From NCBI GenBank assembly GCA_002376725.1, contig DFOM01000016.1:8033-72032 (forward strand): a stretch of 64,000 nucleotides of DNA, written 5' to 3'. Origin of the DNA: Cloacimonetes bacterium UBA3541 (GTDB lineage Bacteria; Cloacimonadota; Cloacimonadia; Cloacimonadales; Cloacimonadaceae). Both the position numbers and the translations under genes were made by a program. Shown one piece after another: positions 35,825 through 46,200 of this stretch (positions are counted from its first letter, which is position 1; the number at the start of each line of letters is the position of its first letter). Under the pieces are notes generated by a model. That model did not search any database, had not been told where the DNA came from, and saw nothing but the letters and a program-made list of their open reading frames with translations.

Positions 35825-36277
35825 CTAATTTCCTTGTTTTATCCACTCGTCGTATAAAGTTTCAAACCAAAGTTTGTGTTTTGCCTCTTCAGAAGCAAGC
35901 TTACGGAAAATATTGGCTATCTGTTCATCAGCGAATCTATCACTCAGTTCAGTGTAAAGTCGTAAAGAATTCTCTTCGCGTTTCATAGCCATTATTAGCA
36001 AATTAGGATAGTTGAGGTCAAGTTCTTCAACATTATCCGTCAGATATTCAGAAATGTGTAGATTGGGGACTTTGTCTATATTTAATTCAGTAATATTAGA
36101 ATAGTGTATGTTTTCCAAAGCAGTTTTATGATCTTTTTCCATTACTTCCATTTCTTTTAACATATCCAACTGATCCTGGAATTTAGTTTCTTTCTGGAGA
36201 TCTTGATAAAATTTGATAGATTCCTCTTCTCTAGCAATAGCGAAATCAATTATTTCTTGGAAATCTTGAGTTGTCAT
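35825..36277 (-). CDS. Ferritin-like diiron protein (rubrerythrin-domain)
   Basis: A 150-residue four-helix protein with two pairs of metal-binding signatures, IAREEESIKFYQDL with MEKDHK (near residues 13-50) and MKREENSLRLYTEL with EEAKHK (near 97-137), the ExxxH pattern of rubrerythrin-like proteins. It lacks a rubredoxin zinc/iron-ribbon. Probable peroxide reductase or iron-handling protein that would depend on the separate rubredoxin encoded upstream. A strong hairpin lies between the two genes. Confidence 0.8.
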   Translation of the reverse strand: MTTQDFQEIIDFAIAREEESIKFYQDLQKETKFQDQLDMLKEMEVMEKDHKTALENIHYSNITELNIDKVPNLHISEYLTDNVEELDLNYPNLLIMAMKREENSLRLYTELSDRFADEQIANIFRKLASEEAKHKLWFETLYDEWIKQGN

Positions 36278-36292
36278 TTTTATCCTTATATA

Positions 36293-36318
36293 GGAAAGCC
36301 TGCAGAAGCAGGCTTTCC
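36293..36318 (-). terminator. Perfect 11-bp hairpin between rubredoxin and ferritin-like genes
   Basis: GGAAAGCCTGC (36293-36303), loop AGAA, GCAGGCTTTCC (36308-36318): a perfect 11-bp stem with 4-nt loop. On the operon (minus) strand it is not followed by a U-run, so it may act as a partial terminator, RNA-processing or stability element that lowers expression of the downstream ferritin-like and tsaB genes. On the plus strand it is followed by TTCTTGTTT, but no plus-strand gene ends there. Confidence 0.7.
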
Positions 36319-36335
36319 TTCTTGTTTAGCGTTTA

Positions 36336-36476
36336 TTAGTCTATTGGTTCAAACATATCTTTGCCGACCCCGCATTCCGGGCAAGTCCAATCGTCAGGAA
36401 GTTGCTCAAACGGGATATCATCATTTTCGGCGGGATCATAGACATAACCACAGGCTAGGCATTGATATTTTTGCAT
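36336..36476 (-). CDS. Rubredoxin, short form
   Basis: A 46-residue single-iron electron carrier. Fe(Cys)4 ligands are CLACG (residues 6 and 9) and CPECG (residues 32 and 35). Most rubredoxins have 52-54 residues; this one lacks about seven in the loop between the Cys pairs, like the known 45-residue rubredoxin of Desulfovibrio desulfuricans. The start at 36476 follows a near-ideal GAGGAGG site; the longer open frame upstream only reads through rubrerythrin coding DNA. Position directly after rubrerythrin makes it the likely electron donor to superoxide reductase and rubrerythrin. Confidence 0.94.
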   Translation of the reverse strand: MQKYQCLACGYVYDPAENDDIPFEQLPDDWTCPECGVGKDMFEPID

Positions 36477-36486
36477 AGTATCCTCC

Positions 36487-37077
36487 TCAGTAATTTTCAC
36501 AAAGGACTTCAAAATATGCTTGTGGGTGCTGACAACAGGGGCAAGTTTCTGGAGCTTCAGTTCCTTCATAAATGTAACCACAGTTATTACATTTCCAGTA
36601 GACCTTTTCGCCTCTCTTGAACACCATCTGATTTTTAACATTCTCGTATAATTTACGATAGCGTTTCTCATGCTGTTGTTCCACTTTTATCACCTGTCGC
36701 CAGGTGTTGGCTATATCAGTATAACCTTCTTCTTCTGCTATATCAGCAAACATTGGATAGAGCTCGCTCCATTCTTCTTTTTCTCCATTTGCTGCATAGA
36801 GAAGATTTTTGAGAGTGCTATCAGGAGACCAACCTATAGGATACGAAGCCATAATGTTTCTGGCTTCTCCTTCAAGTCCATTGGCTATCAAATGTTTGAT
36901 AAAGAGTTTGGCATGTTCTTTCTCATTATCTGCAGTTTCATTGAAGATATTTCTAATCTGTATAAATCCTTCCTTTTCAGCAACACGAGCTGCATATTGA
37001 TAACGTAACCGAGCTTGAGCTTCTCCAGCAAATGATTTCAGTAGATTATCAGCAGTACGACTATCTTTAAATGACAT
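36487..37077 (-). CDS. rbr: Rubrerythrin
   Basis: NADH-linked peroxide reductase of anaerobes, 196 residues. An N-terminal ferritin-like diiron domain ([14 protein letters not shown] near residue 18, [10 protein letters not shown] near 50, [12 protein letters not shown] near 112, VEQQHEKRY near 130) precedes a C-terminal rubredoxin-like domain with CNNCGY and CPCC (residues about 163-182). AGGAGG precedes the ATG. It follows the superoxide reductase gene and precedes rubredoxin, a classic oxygen-defence grouping. Confidence 0.95.
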   Translation of the reverse strand: MSFKDSRTADNLLKSFAGEAQARLRYQYAARVAEKEGFIQIRNIFNETADNEKEHAKLFIKHLIANGLEGEARNIMASYPIGWSPDSTLKNLLYAANGEKEEWSELYPMFADIAEEEGYTDIANTWRQVIKVEQQHEKRYRKLYENVKNQMVFKRGEKVYWKCNNCGYIYEGTEAPETCPCCQHPQAYFEVLCENY

Positions 37078-37105
37078 TTTTTCCTCCTTCTGTTTTATCT
37101 AAATT

Positions 37106-37483
37106 TTATGCTTTCCATAATCCGTGGATATTACAGTATTCTCTAACCTCAATAACTTTTTCTGGCTTTACACAGAAAGTAGCTTCAGGAGCTTCTCCTG
37201 GTTGTAGTTCACGGCGTAAGACCTTCTTTGCAGTAAGAACTTCAATCATAGTTATATAATGTTTTTCTTCCATAGGATGAGGTACTGATCCAACAGTTAC
37301 TTTTACTTTATCTCCAAGATCAAGCAAGACCGGTACATGTTTTTCTGTGGCAGCATCTACTGTGTTGCCTACAAGTAGTTCCATTGGTTTACCACAGCAT
37401 ACCAATTCTCCTCCTCCAACGAAAGTGACTTCTACCACATTGCCACAAATTGGGCAATGATAAAGCTGACGCAATTCAATCAT
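37106..37483 (-). CDS. dfx: Desulfoferrodoxin (superoxide reductase)
   Basis: Reduces superoxide to hydrogen peroxide without releasing oxygen. The 125-residue protein has an N-terminal desulforedoxin-like iron site (CPICG and VCCGK, residues 10-31) and the catalytic neelaredoxin domain with [16 protein letters not shown] and the C-terminal CNIHGLW that supplies the Cys and His ligands of the active iron. The start at 37483 is chosen because AAGGAG lies 8 nt upstream and the N-terminus then matches the family; a longer frame adds 28 basic residues without support. First gene of the operon. Confidence 0.95.
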   Translation of the reverse strand: MIELRQLYHCPICGNVVEVTFVGGGELVCCGKPMELLVGNTVDAATEKHVPVLLDLGDKVKVTVGSVPHPMEEKHYITMIEVLTAKKVLRRELQPGEAPEATFCVKPEKVIEVREYCNIHGLWKA

Positions 37484-37516
37484 TTTATAACTCCTTATCA
37501 ATTTATTTATTTTCTT

Positions 37517-37543
37517 ATTGTATTCTTTAGCTTTTTTTGTCAA
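37517..37543 (-). promoter_or_regulatory. Candidate promoter of the oxygen-defence operon (TTGACA-N15-TACAAT)
   Basis: Minus-strand TTGACA (37543-37538), 15 nt, TACAAT (37522-37517). The predicted start of transcription lies about 27 nt before the dfx ATG, leaving a short leader with AAGGAG. This is the clearest example of the short-spacer promoter layout in the window. The rest of the 37544-37792 stretch is very AT-rich and holds no gene that I can see. Confidence 0.6.
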
Positions 37544-37792
37544 TCCAATTTTTACTTTATGTAACACATTTTATTTTATTATAATCCTTAGTTTACAGAA
37601 CTCATTTTTCAGGACATACTAAAAAAATCTCTGGTTATTATTATATTAATTCTATCTTATAAAAAAGAAACACTTTTTTAAAAGAATTTTGGGCTAAATT
37701 ATAAAAACAGTGTTAAAAATTATTTTCCTTGCCAAAAAAACTATTATTCTTTTATTAGGTTAAGATATACTAATTGTAATGAGGATTCTAAA

Positions 37793-38626
37793 TTGAAGAA
37801 AAAAATGTTACCTTTCTTAATCATAATGCTATTCCTATTAGCTGGTTGTGTGGAATATAATGAAGAAATGTGGCTAAATCCTGATGGTTCAGGAAAAGTC
37901 TCATTGCGTTTAGTGCATCGTTCCAACTATGCTAACACCCAGGAGATAATGAGGAAAGCAGATTTGCCGGGAATTCATCTGATTAGTTCCCAGGTGCAGA
38001 AAAATGGACCTTTTATGATCTATAGGATAACTTTCAAATTTGACAATATAGAATCCTTCAATAGTGTAAGTGAAGAACCTACTCCGGTAGATTTTTTGGG
38101 ACAGGTATCAATAAATAAAAATGCCGAAGGGCATATTTTATACAAACGGAGGATTGCTTTAGGTGGATACCATATACCGGAATCAGATGTAGAAAATGAT
38201 TCTATTGACATCAATTTAATAGCAGACCCCGATGATATTCTAGCAAATATTTATAAAAAACAACAAAAAGATTATCCTAAATGGACTTATACCCTTCATG
38301 CACCCTGGGAAATAATTTCTGCTAGCACTACTGCTGATAAGATAGACCATAAAAATAAAACTGTTACCTGGGAGTTTGATACGGAGCAAATGTGGAATAA
38401 ATCAGAATTAATGGTAGTGGAAATGAAAAAAGGAATAAGCTGGATTGTTTGGGTTATAATTGCACTGGCAGTTCTGCTTTTGGGGTTCTTTATCTATTGG
38501 TTAGTTAAAATTAGACATCGTTCCCATCTACAGGAAGCCATTAATCATAATCAAGGACAAGAGAATCAGCAATCTCAGCCTACAATAAATCCTGATGAAA
38601 GTAGAGAAGAAAAGAACTTAGAATAG
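37793..38626 (+). CDS. Membrane-anchored lipoprotein of unknown function
   Basis: A 277-residue predicted lipoprotein. The signal peptide ends in the lipobox LLAGC (Cys near residue 19). A soluble beta-rich region follows (about 20-210), starting YNEEMWLNPDGSGKVSLRL, then a transmembrane helix near residues 217-240 and a hydrophilic Gln/Asn/Glu-rich tail. The opening motif resembles that of other bacterial lipoproteins whose domain tracks a conserved WxNxDGSG pattern, but I cannot assign a function. TTG at 37793 is the likely start because GAGG lies 8 nt before it; the next ATG (37805) has none. It converges with the next gene, with only 2 bp between stops. Confidence 0.75.
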   Translation: MKKKMLPFLIIMLFLLAGCVEYNEEMWLNPDGSGKVSLRLVHRSNYANTQEIMRKADLPGIHLISSQVQKNGPFMIYRITFKFDNIESFNSVSEEPTPVDFLGQVSINKNAEGHILYKRRIALGGYHIPESDVENDSIDINLIADPDDILANIYKKQQKDYPKWTYTLHAPWEIISASTTADKIDHKNKTVTWEFDTEQMWNKSELMVVEMKKGISWIVWVIIALAVLLLGFFIYWLVKIRHRSHLQEAINHNQGQENQQSQPTINPDESREEKNLE

Positions 38627-38628
38627 AA

Positions 38629-39396
38629 CTATAGTAATGCTGGTATCCAGAGAATAAGCACATAAATCCAACTTAAAATTCCCAGGATTATGGTTCCATA
38701 ATGACCGAAAGTATGAGTAGATAGTTTCTTATTTAAGTAATTATTAGTGGCGTTTATATGATTTTGTACTGGTACGATACAGAAAATGGACAAAGTTAAG
38801 GCAGCAAAAGAAACTAAAGTACTAATCCAGAAAGGGATAAGGGTGAGGTAATTAATAATACCGCTGGCAAAAATAAATACAGTAAGCAGAGATAAAATCC
38901 AGATTATACCACTGAAAGTAAAGTCTCGCTCTTCTTTTTGCCTATTTAATTCACTATCATTGCCTATTTGCTGAAATATTCTAATTATAGCCAGGGGATT
39001 GATTAAATCCAGCCAAAAGGCTTTAGCTGTGCTATTTTTGCGGAAGTAATGCAAAAAACGCCAGTTCATATATAACCAGTAGATTTCATACCAACCAAGT
39101 GTGACAATGCTCAAGGTTATTAATTTAGGCGTAGGAATATGAAAGAACAAAGGTATAGATTTATCGCTTGAGCCTGAAAGAGCAAGCTCTTCAGCCCAAT
39201 CAGAAATCTGAATATCGGATTCATATAAAAAGCGCATCAATTCTGGTATATCTCGGATTTTAATCCAGTGTGGAGAACGGGTGTCCATTATTAGAGAATC
39301 AAGGCTTAGAATGTCCTTCAGAATTAGCGTTAATATCTGATTAGGACTTACAGGACCGAGAGTTTTTCCTTTGTCTGTATAAAAATAACGAGCCAT
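38629..39396 (-). CDS. GYF_2-domain multi-pass membrane protein
   Basis: A 255-residue protein whose N-terminus (residues 3-58; RYFYTDKGKTLGPVSPNQI and HWIKIRDIPEL) is a GYF_2/DUF4339 domain. The rest is a membrane region of about four helices; the segment LGWYEIYWLYMNWRFL resembles the DUF4234-type module. Function is unknown; GYF_2 modules are thought to bind peptides. ATG at 39396 is preferred over a TTG two codons earlier. The gene follows gap after a hairpin, so its expression could be read-through or separate. Confidence 0.65.
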   Translation of the reverse strand: MARYFYTDKGKTLGPVSPNQILTLILKDILSLDSLIMDTRSPHWIKIRDIPELMRFLYESDIQISDWAEELALSGSSDKSIPLFFHIPTPKLITLSIVTLGWYEIYWLYMNWRFLHYFRKNSTAKAFWLDLINPLAIIRIFQQIGNDSELNRQKEERDFTFSGIIWILSLLTVFIFASGIINYLTLIPFWISTLVSFAALTLSIFCIVPVQNHINATNNYLNKKLSTHTFGHYGTIILGILSWIYVLILWIPALL

Positions 39397-39405
39397 ATTC
39401 AATGG

Positions 39406-39433
39406 AAGGGCAGCAGAATATTCTACTGCCCTT
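39406..39433 (-). terminator. Hairpin after gap
   Basis: AAGGGCAG (39406-39413) pairs with CTGCCCTT (39426-39433); inside, after one mismatch, AGAATATTCT is itself self-complementary, giving a long stem. No U-run follows on the minus strand. It lies 11 bp after the gap stop codon and just before the next minus-strand start, so it is a candidate terminator or 3'-end stabiliser of the fba-gap transcript. Confidence 0.6.
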
Positions 39434-39443
39434 AACTATTACC

Positions 39444-41431
<1,988 letters not shown>

Positions 41432-41472
41432 TTCAACCTCCTCTTTAATTATATTTTTTCATTTAACCTTAA

Positions 41473-41498
41473 TTTTTACATTTAATAGAGAATGTCAA
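41473..41498 (-). promoter_or_regulatory. Candidate fba-gap promoter (TTGACA-N14-TAAAAA)
   Basis: Minus-strand TTGACA (41498-41493), a 14-nt spacer and TAAAAA (41478-41473). The -35 box overlaps the stop codon of rmuC, the upstream gene on the same strand. About 40 nt of leader with GAGGAGG follow. Confidence 0.45.
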
Positions 41499-42925
41499 GT
41501 TAAATCCATATCAGGATTTTCTTCTATCTGTACCTGATAATCTTTCTCATCTGCCAATTCTAAAATCACTGTACTTTCCTTAATAGGAAGCTCTTCTACG
41601 CTTTTAAGCTTCTTTTGGATTTGACGACTGCGATGGCTAGCATCTTCAATGGTATTGGATGCCTCTTGCAACTTTTTCTGGGTCTTATCCAATAAATTTC
41701 CAAATTTAGCAAAATCAGTTTTTATAGCGCCTAATATCTTCCAAACTTCGCTTGAGCGTTGCTGAATGGCTAAAGTGCGAAATCCTAATTGCAGACTATT
41801 TAAGATAGCAGAAATGGTTGTAGGACCAACTGCTACTATATGATATTTCTGCAATTCTTCAAAGAGTTTGGGATCATGCAAAACCTCAGCATATAAACCT
41901 TCTATAGGAAGAAAGAGCAAGGCAAAATCTGTGGTCAAAGGCGGAGTAATATATTTGTTCTGGATATCTCTAGCACATTTCAATATTCTATCTCTAAGGG
42001 CTGCTCTGGCAGTTTCTACAGCGGCTAAATCACCTTTATCCCAAGCATCTACCAAAGTATTGTAATCGGAAAGAGGGAATTTAGCATCTATGGGTAGATA
42101 TACCTTCTCATTAGTATCTTCTCTGCCAGGTAAACAAATGGCAAATTCCACTACCTCATTTGTATTTTTATCCGGTTTCCAGTTCTTTACATACTGACCC
42201 GGACTTAATATCTGTTCTAAAATAGCTTCTAGTTGATATTCTCCTTGCATTCCTCTGATTTTGACATTGGAGAGCACTTTTTTCAAGTCTCCAACTCCAT
42301 TAGCTAGATTCTGCATTTCCCCTAAACCTTTGTAGACTTGTTCCAATCTATCACTAACCTGTTGGAAAGATGCACTTAAGCGTTTTTCCAGTGTATCCTG
42401 CAACTTCTCATCAACAGTTTTCCGCATTTCTTCCAATTTGTTCTCATTGCTGGTACGAATCTGTTCCATTTTCCCTTCCATTGTCGTTTTTAGGGATTCA
42501 AATTGAGTCTGTTGAGTGCCAACCAGTTCTTGAAGTCTGCGAGATAAGGATTCGGATAGTTCTCGCAAAGAGTTGCTTAATTCATTCCGGTTTTTAGCTG
42601 CATCTTCATTTATTTGCTGATTCAGTTTTGTTAGAAAAGATGATATTTCTTCCCGATTACTTCTATTTTCTTTGTTAATAGCTTCATTTTGCTGATGTAA
42701 TAAAGCAATTAATTCTTTTCGTGTATCTGATTCCAAAGATAATAAATCAGTTCGCAAACGCTGTATATCATCTCTCAGATTATGTTCAAAAGATTCTATA
42801 AGTAAAGATTGGTGATTAAAGGAATCTTTTAATTTTTCCAGTCCTTGATTTTTTCGCAATAAGATAATAATCCCTACAATACTTAAGATTGCTATCAGAA
42901 TACATAAAAACACAATGATATTCAT
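41495..42925 (-). CDS. rmuC: DNA recombination protein RmuC
   Basis: A 476-residue protein: N-terminal membrane anchor (residues 3-22), a long coiled coil (about 25-195) and a C-terminal nuclease-like RmuC domain with MQGEYQLEAILEQILSPGQY, LPIDAKFPLSDY and FLPIEGLYAEVLHD. RmuC limits inversions at short inverted repeats in E. coli; its molecular activity is still inferred from a PD-(D/E)XK-like fold. It stands alone behind its own promoter-like site. Confidence 0.93.
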   Translation of the reverse strand: MNIIVFLCILIAILSIVGIIILLRKNQGLEKLKDSFNHQSLLIESFEHNLRDDIQRLRTDLLSLESDTRKELIALLHQQNEAINKENRSNREEISSFLTKLNQQINEDAAKNRNELSNSLRELSESLSRRLQELVGTQQTQFESLKTTMEGKMEQIRTSNENKLEEMRKTVDEKLQDTLEKRLSASFQQVSDRLEQVYKGLGEMQNLANGVGDLKKVLSNVKIRGMQGEYQLEAILEQILSPGQYVKNWKPDKNTNEVVEFAICLPGREDTNEKVYLPIDAKFPLSDYNTLVDAWDKGDLAAVETARAALRDRILKCARDIQNKYITPPLTTDFALLFLPIEGLYAEVLHDPKLFEELQKYHIVAVGPTTISAILNSLQLGFRTLAIQQRSSEVWKILGAIKTDFAKFGNLLDKTQKKLQEASNTIEDASHRSRQIQKKLKSVEELPIKESTVILELADEKDYQVQIEENPDMDLT

Positions 42926-42993
42926 TGATTATGCTCCTTTATCAAAAAAACTTTAAATGTCTTTTTCCAGAAAGATATTATTAAATAAATACC

Positions 42994-43019
42994 ATAATAT
43001 TATTCAATTCATTCGTCAA
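42994..43019 (-). promoter_or_regulatory. Candidate rmuC promoter (TTGACG-N14-TATTAT)
   Basis: Minus-strand TTGACG (43019-43014), 14 nt, TATTAT (42999-42994), about 70 nt before the rmuC ATG. It matches the recurring layout. Confidence 0.45.
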
Positions 43020-43170
43020 GCATAAATTGAGCGAGTAAATGGCTATCATTTTTAAACTATCATTGCGATTATTTCAAGCCAACTATTTAAAGAAAGTAAT
43101 CAATAAGTAGAGAAGAAAATGATATAACTCTATAGATTTAAAATTATTATCCCGCACTTTTGTCTCTTGT

Positions 43171-43228
43171 CTCCTACTTAACTCTCTCTTAACACTTTAG
43201 GCAAGAAAGAGTCAAGAGAGAGTAAGGG
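43171..43228 (+). repeat. Hairpin-forming dispersed repeat, copy B
   Basis: Partner of 1691-1748. Arms ACTCTCTCTTAAC (43181-43193) and GTCAAGAGAGAGT (43211-43223) pair at 12 of 13 positions across a 17-nt loop that differs from copy A. It lies 44 bp beyond the 3' end of the C25 gene, in the same orientation as copy A relative to the preceding minus-strand gene. Confidence 0.7.
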
Positions 43229-43271
43229 GCTCTAAGCGGATACACTAAGCTGGAATATTTGACTTATAATA

Positions 43272-46200
43272 TTAATTACGGATAGCAATTACCTTATAAA
43301 AGACTTTTGATAGATTACGAGTATCTAAAAAGTTGGTCCCACTTACAGTTTGTAAGAGGATATAAGTTCCGTAAGGATCTTCAGCAGTCCAGATTTGATA
43401 AGAAGTTGCATAAGGCACAGTTTGCCAAGAGAGGTTGATTCCCTCAGAGCTAGATGAGATATTGACAATTGGAGGAAGAAGGGTATATACAATTCCAGTG
43501 CCGGACACATTGATGTTAATTAAGCTTTCATCGGGGTCATTACTAGAGATGGCTACTTCACCATTATAAGCTTCTGCAGCAGTGGGAGTAAATATAAGAT
43601 TAAAAACAGAAGTAACTCCAGGATAAATATTAAAGTCAATAGTATTTCTTTCTAAATTATCAGTAGCGTTTAAGGAAGGATTCATTGGAACGATACTATC
43701 CGAAGGAGTAACAGAATAACCTTGCGAAGTAGTGATAGTTCCAATGAGGTTTGCATCGCCACTGTTTTGAATAGTAAAACTCTGAACAGCAGAAGTTCCT
43801 ACTTCAATATTTCCAAACTCTATATAAAGTTGAGAAACAGTTATATCTGGTGCTTGAGAAATAGGTTCAAGGTATAATTTTATATTATATCTCCGGCTAA
43901 CGACCATTCCTCCAGTAAAGATATTAGTCTGGTCTTCGGTATTACTCCAGACGAAGCGATAACCATTATTCATAGGAGTATATTGGAGAGTTCCTGTGTT
44001 ACTAGCTGTTTCCACCAGGCTAAAAGCGGTATCCACTAAAATATTATCTGTTCCATTCCATTCAAAGGGATTATTGAAGGTCATCATATCAAATCCACCT
44101 TCCTCAGGCATATAAGCGGGATTAGAATAAGTGGTTAAAAGACCTTCAGGGTTATGCCAGTTTGCAGCATCATTAGCGCTAGTATGTTTCATTCGTACTA
44201 CAAATTGAGGTAAAGGAAGAGCTGGAGTTGTAACCACATAAAATCCTAAGGCAGTTATTCTTAAAGGACCAGTAATGCCTGCCTCATTCAATTCTGCAGC
44301 GGTATAGACAGATTGACCGTGAACACTGTTATTGCAAATATTTAAAGGACTGTTTTGTGCTCCAGTGGTAACCGAGGTTCCAGTTCCAATAATTATGGCT
44401 GAAATTATATTTGGAGTAGCAGTTACCGTGTTTGAAGGAGCTGATTCTCCGGCTGGATTGATATAAATAGTTGTAACATAATAAGAATAAGTAACACCGT
44501 TAATTAAACCAATATCCTGATAGGTAGTTTCCGTAACATCTTGTATAGCAGTGCCATTGCGATATACCCTATAAGTGCTAATTAATCTGTCTTTAGTTCG
44601 TTCCAGAGAACTAATCCTTCCTTCTGCCGGATTCCAATTTAGAGTTACAGTAGAATTTCCCGATACAGCAGTAAGATTGGTAGGAGGATACATATTTGGT
44701 GTTACAGTAATCGTAGGAGTAGGAGAGGATTCTCCATTAGAATAAATAGCCACAAGATAATAAGAATAGGCAATTCCATTAGTGACCGAAAAATCAGTAT
44801 AACTTAAAGCAGTAACAGTTTCCAAAACAGTAGAATTCCTATATATTTTATAGCCAGTAGGATTACCTGAAACAGGAGCAGTCCACGAAAGATGTACCGA
44901 TTGATGACTTGGAATAGCAATGAAATTTTGAGGAGGTAAAAAAGTTTGTATTTGAGGAAAGATTTTAAGGCGAAGGTTAGGAAGATTGTTTGTTGAAGTT
45001 AAATTAGTAGGAGCCGAAGAATCGCTTCTATTTTGTCTTGCACGGCTTAAGCTAGTAGTAGTATAGGTCCACATTGGATAACTAGATATCCAGGCTTGAT
45101 ATCCTTTAACGATTAAGATGGCAAGATTGAAAATTCCATCATAGACAAACATAGTAGATAGGTTGACCTCCATCCAGCCAGAAGTAGAATTATTAGGGAA
45201 AGCACCATTGAAGACCTGAGTGTAACCACTCGTGCTATAAGTGCCAGAACTCAAAGAGGAAGCTGTGGTATTTTTCATATATATGGTTACCGGTTCAATA
45301 GGATTGGTATCAGAACCACTTGCTTTATAATAGGCAAGGGATTTAATAGTACAGGCAGAACCTATTTCACTGGCTAAATAGATGGCTTCATGAGCAGAAT
45401 AATTATAATATCTATCTAACGGATAGCTCTGAGTGCTAGTCCCGGTTCCTATGGTTACAACGATAGGTGCTCCCACTTCAACAGTTTCAGAATGTTGAGC
45501 AGTAGTAGTTCCAGCATTAGCAGTAAATATTAGGTTAATTAAGGTTCCACTACTAATGCTGGAAGCAGCACTAACAGTAAAAGACAAAGTTTCAAAAGCA
45601 CCCGCAGCTAGAACGGGGAAAGTATCTGCTCCATTAATAATTGTTATTCCAGCATTATTACAGGTTAAAGTTGCAGTTCCAGGAGGGGTTGGAATCTGTC
45701 CTATATTGACGATATTGATGTTAACATTTACGGTTTCACCAGGATCGAATATTCCATTACTATTTCCACCACTATCATTGACCGTCATATTATTAAAACC
45801 GAGTTCTGGTACAACAATTTCCAACTGGAAATTGTAAGTCCAGGTTGAAGTATCAGAAGTTATATTAATAGTGAAATTAGCTTGATGATGTGCTGGACAA
45901 TTAGGTGATACGAATAGAGTATAATTGGTTTGAGGATAAGCAGTTCCTTGAGCTGGAATAGTTCCATAGACAGCATTAGAGTTAATAATAGAAACATAAG
46001 TATCACTAGTATTAATCACAGCGGACACTCCAGTAGCATCAACCATACCACGATTTCCCAAGCGAATAGAGAGTTCGGCATTTTCTCCAGGTTCTAAATG
46101 ATTATTAGCATTAGGATCAATCACCAATATTTGTTCCAAAACTACATATGGATAATCAGGTAAAATGGGACGAGTAGTGATAAACAGGGCTGAATTATGG

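Larger units (their letters stand above)
42926..43271. other. Intergenic region between the C25 gene and rmuC
   Basis: About 345 bp with no credible gene. It contains the rmuC promoter candidate (42994-43019) and hairpin repeat copy B (43171-43228). The remainder is AT-rich with nothing else I recognise. Confidence 0.6.

Noticed and set aside
37106..37567. Longer start for superoxide reductase at 37567
   Set aside because: The extra 28 residues would be translated from the promoter region, and the family begins at the ATG at 37483, which has an AAGGAG site.
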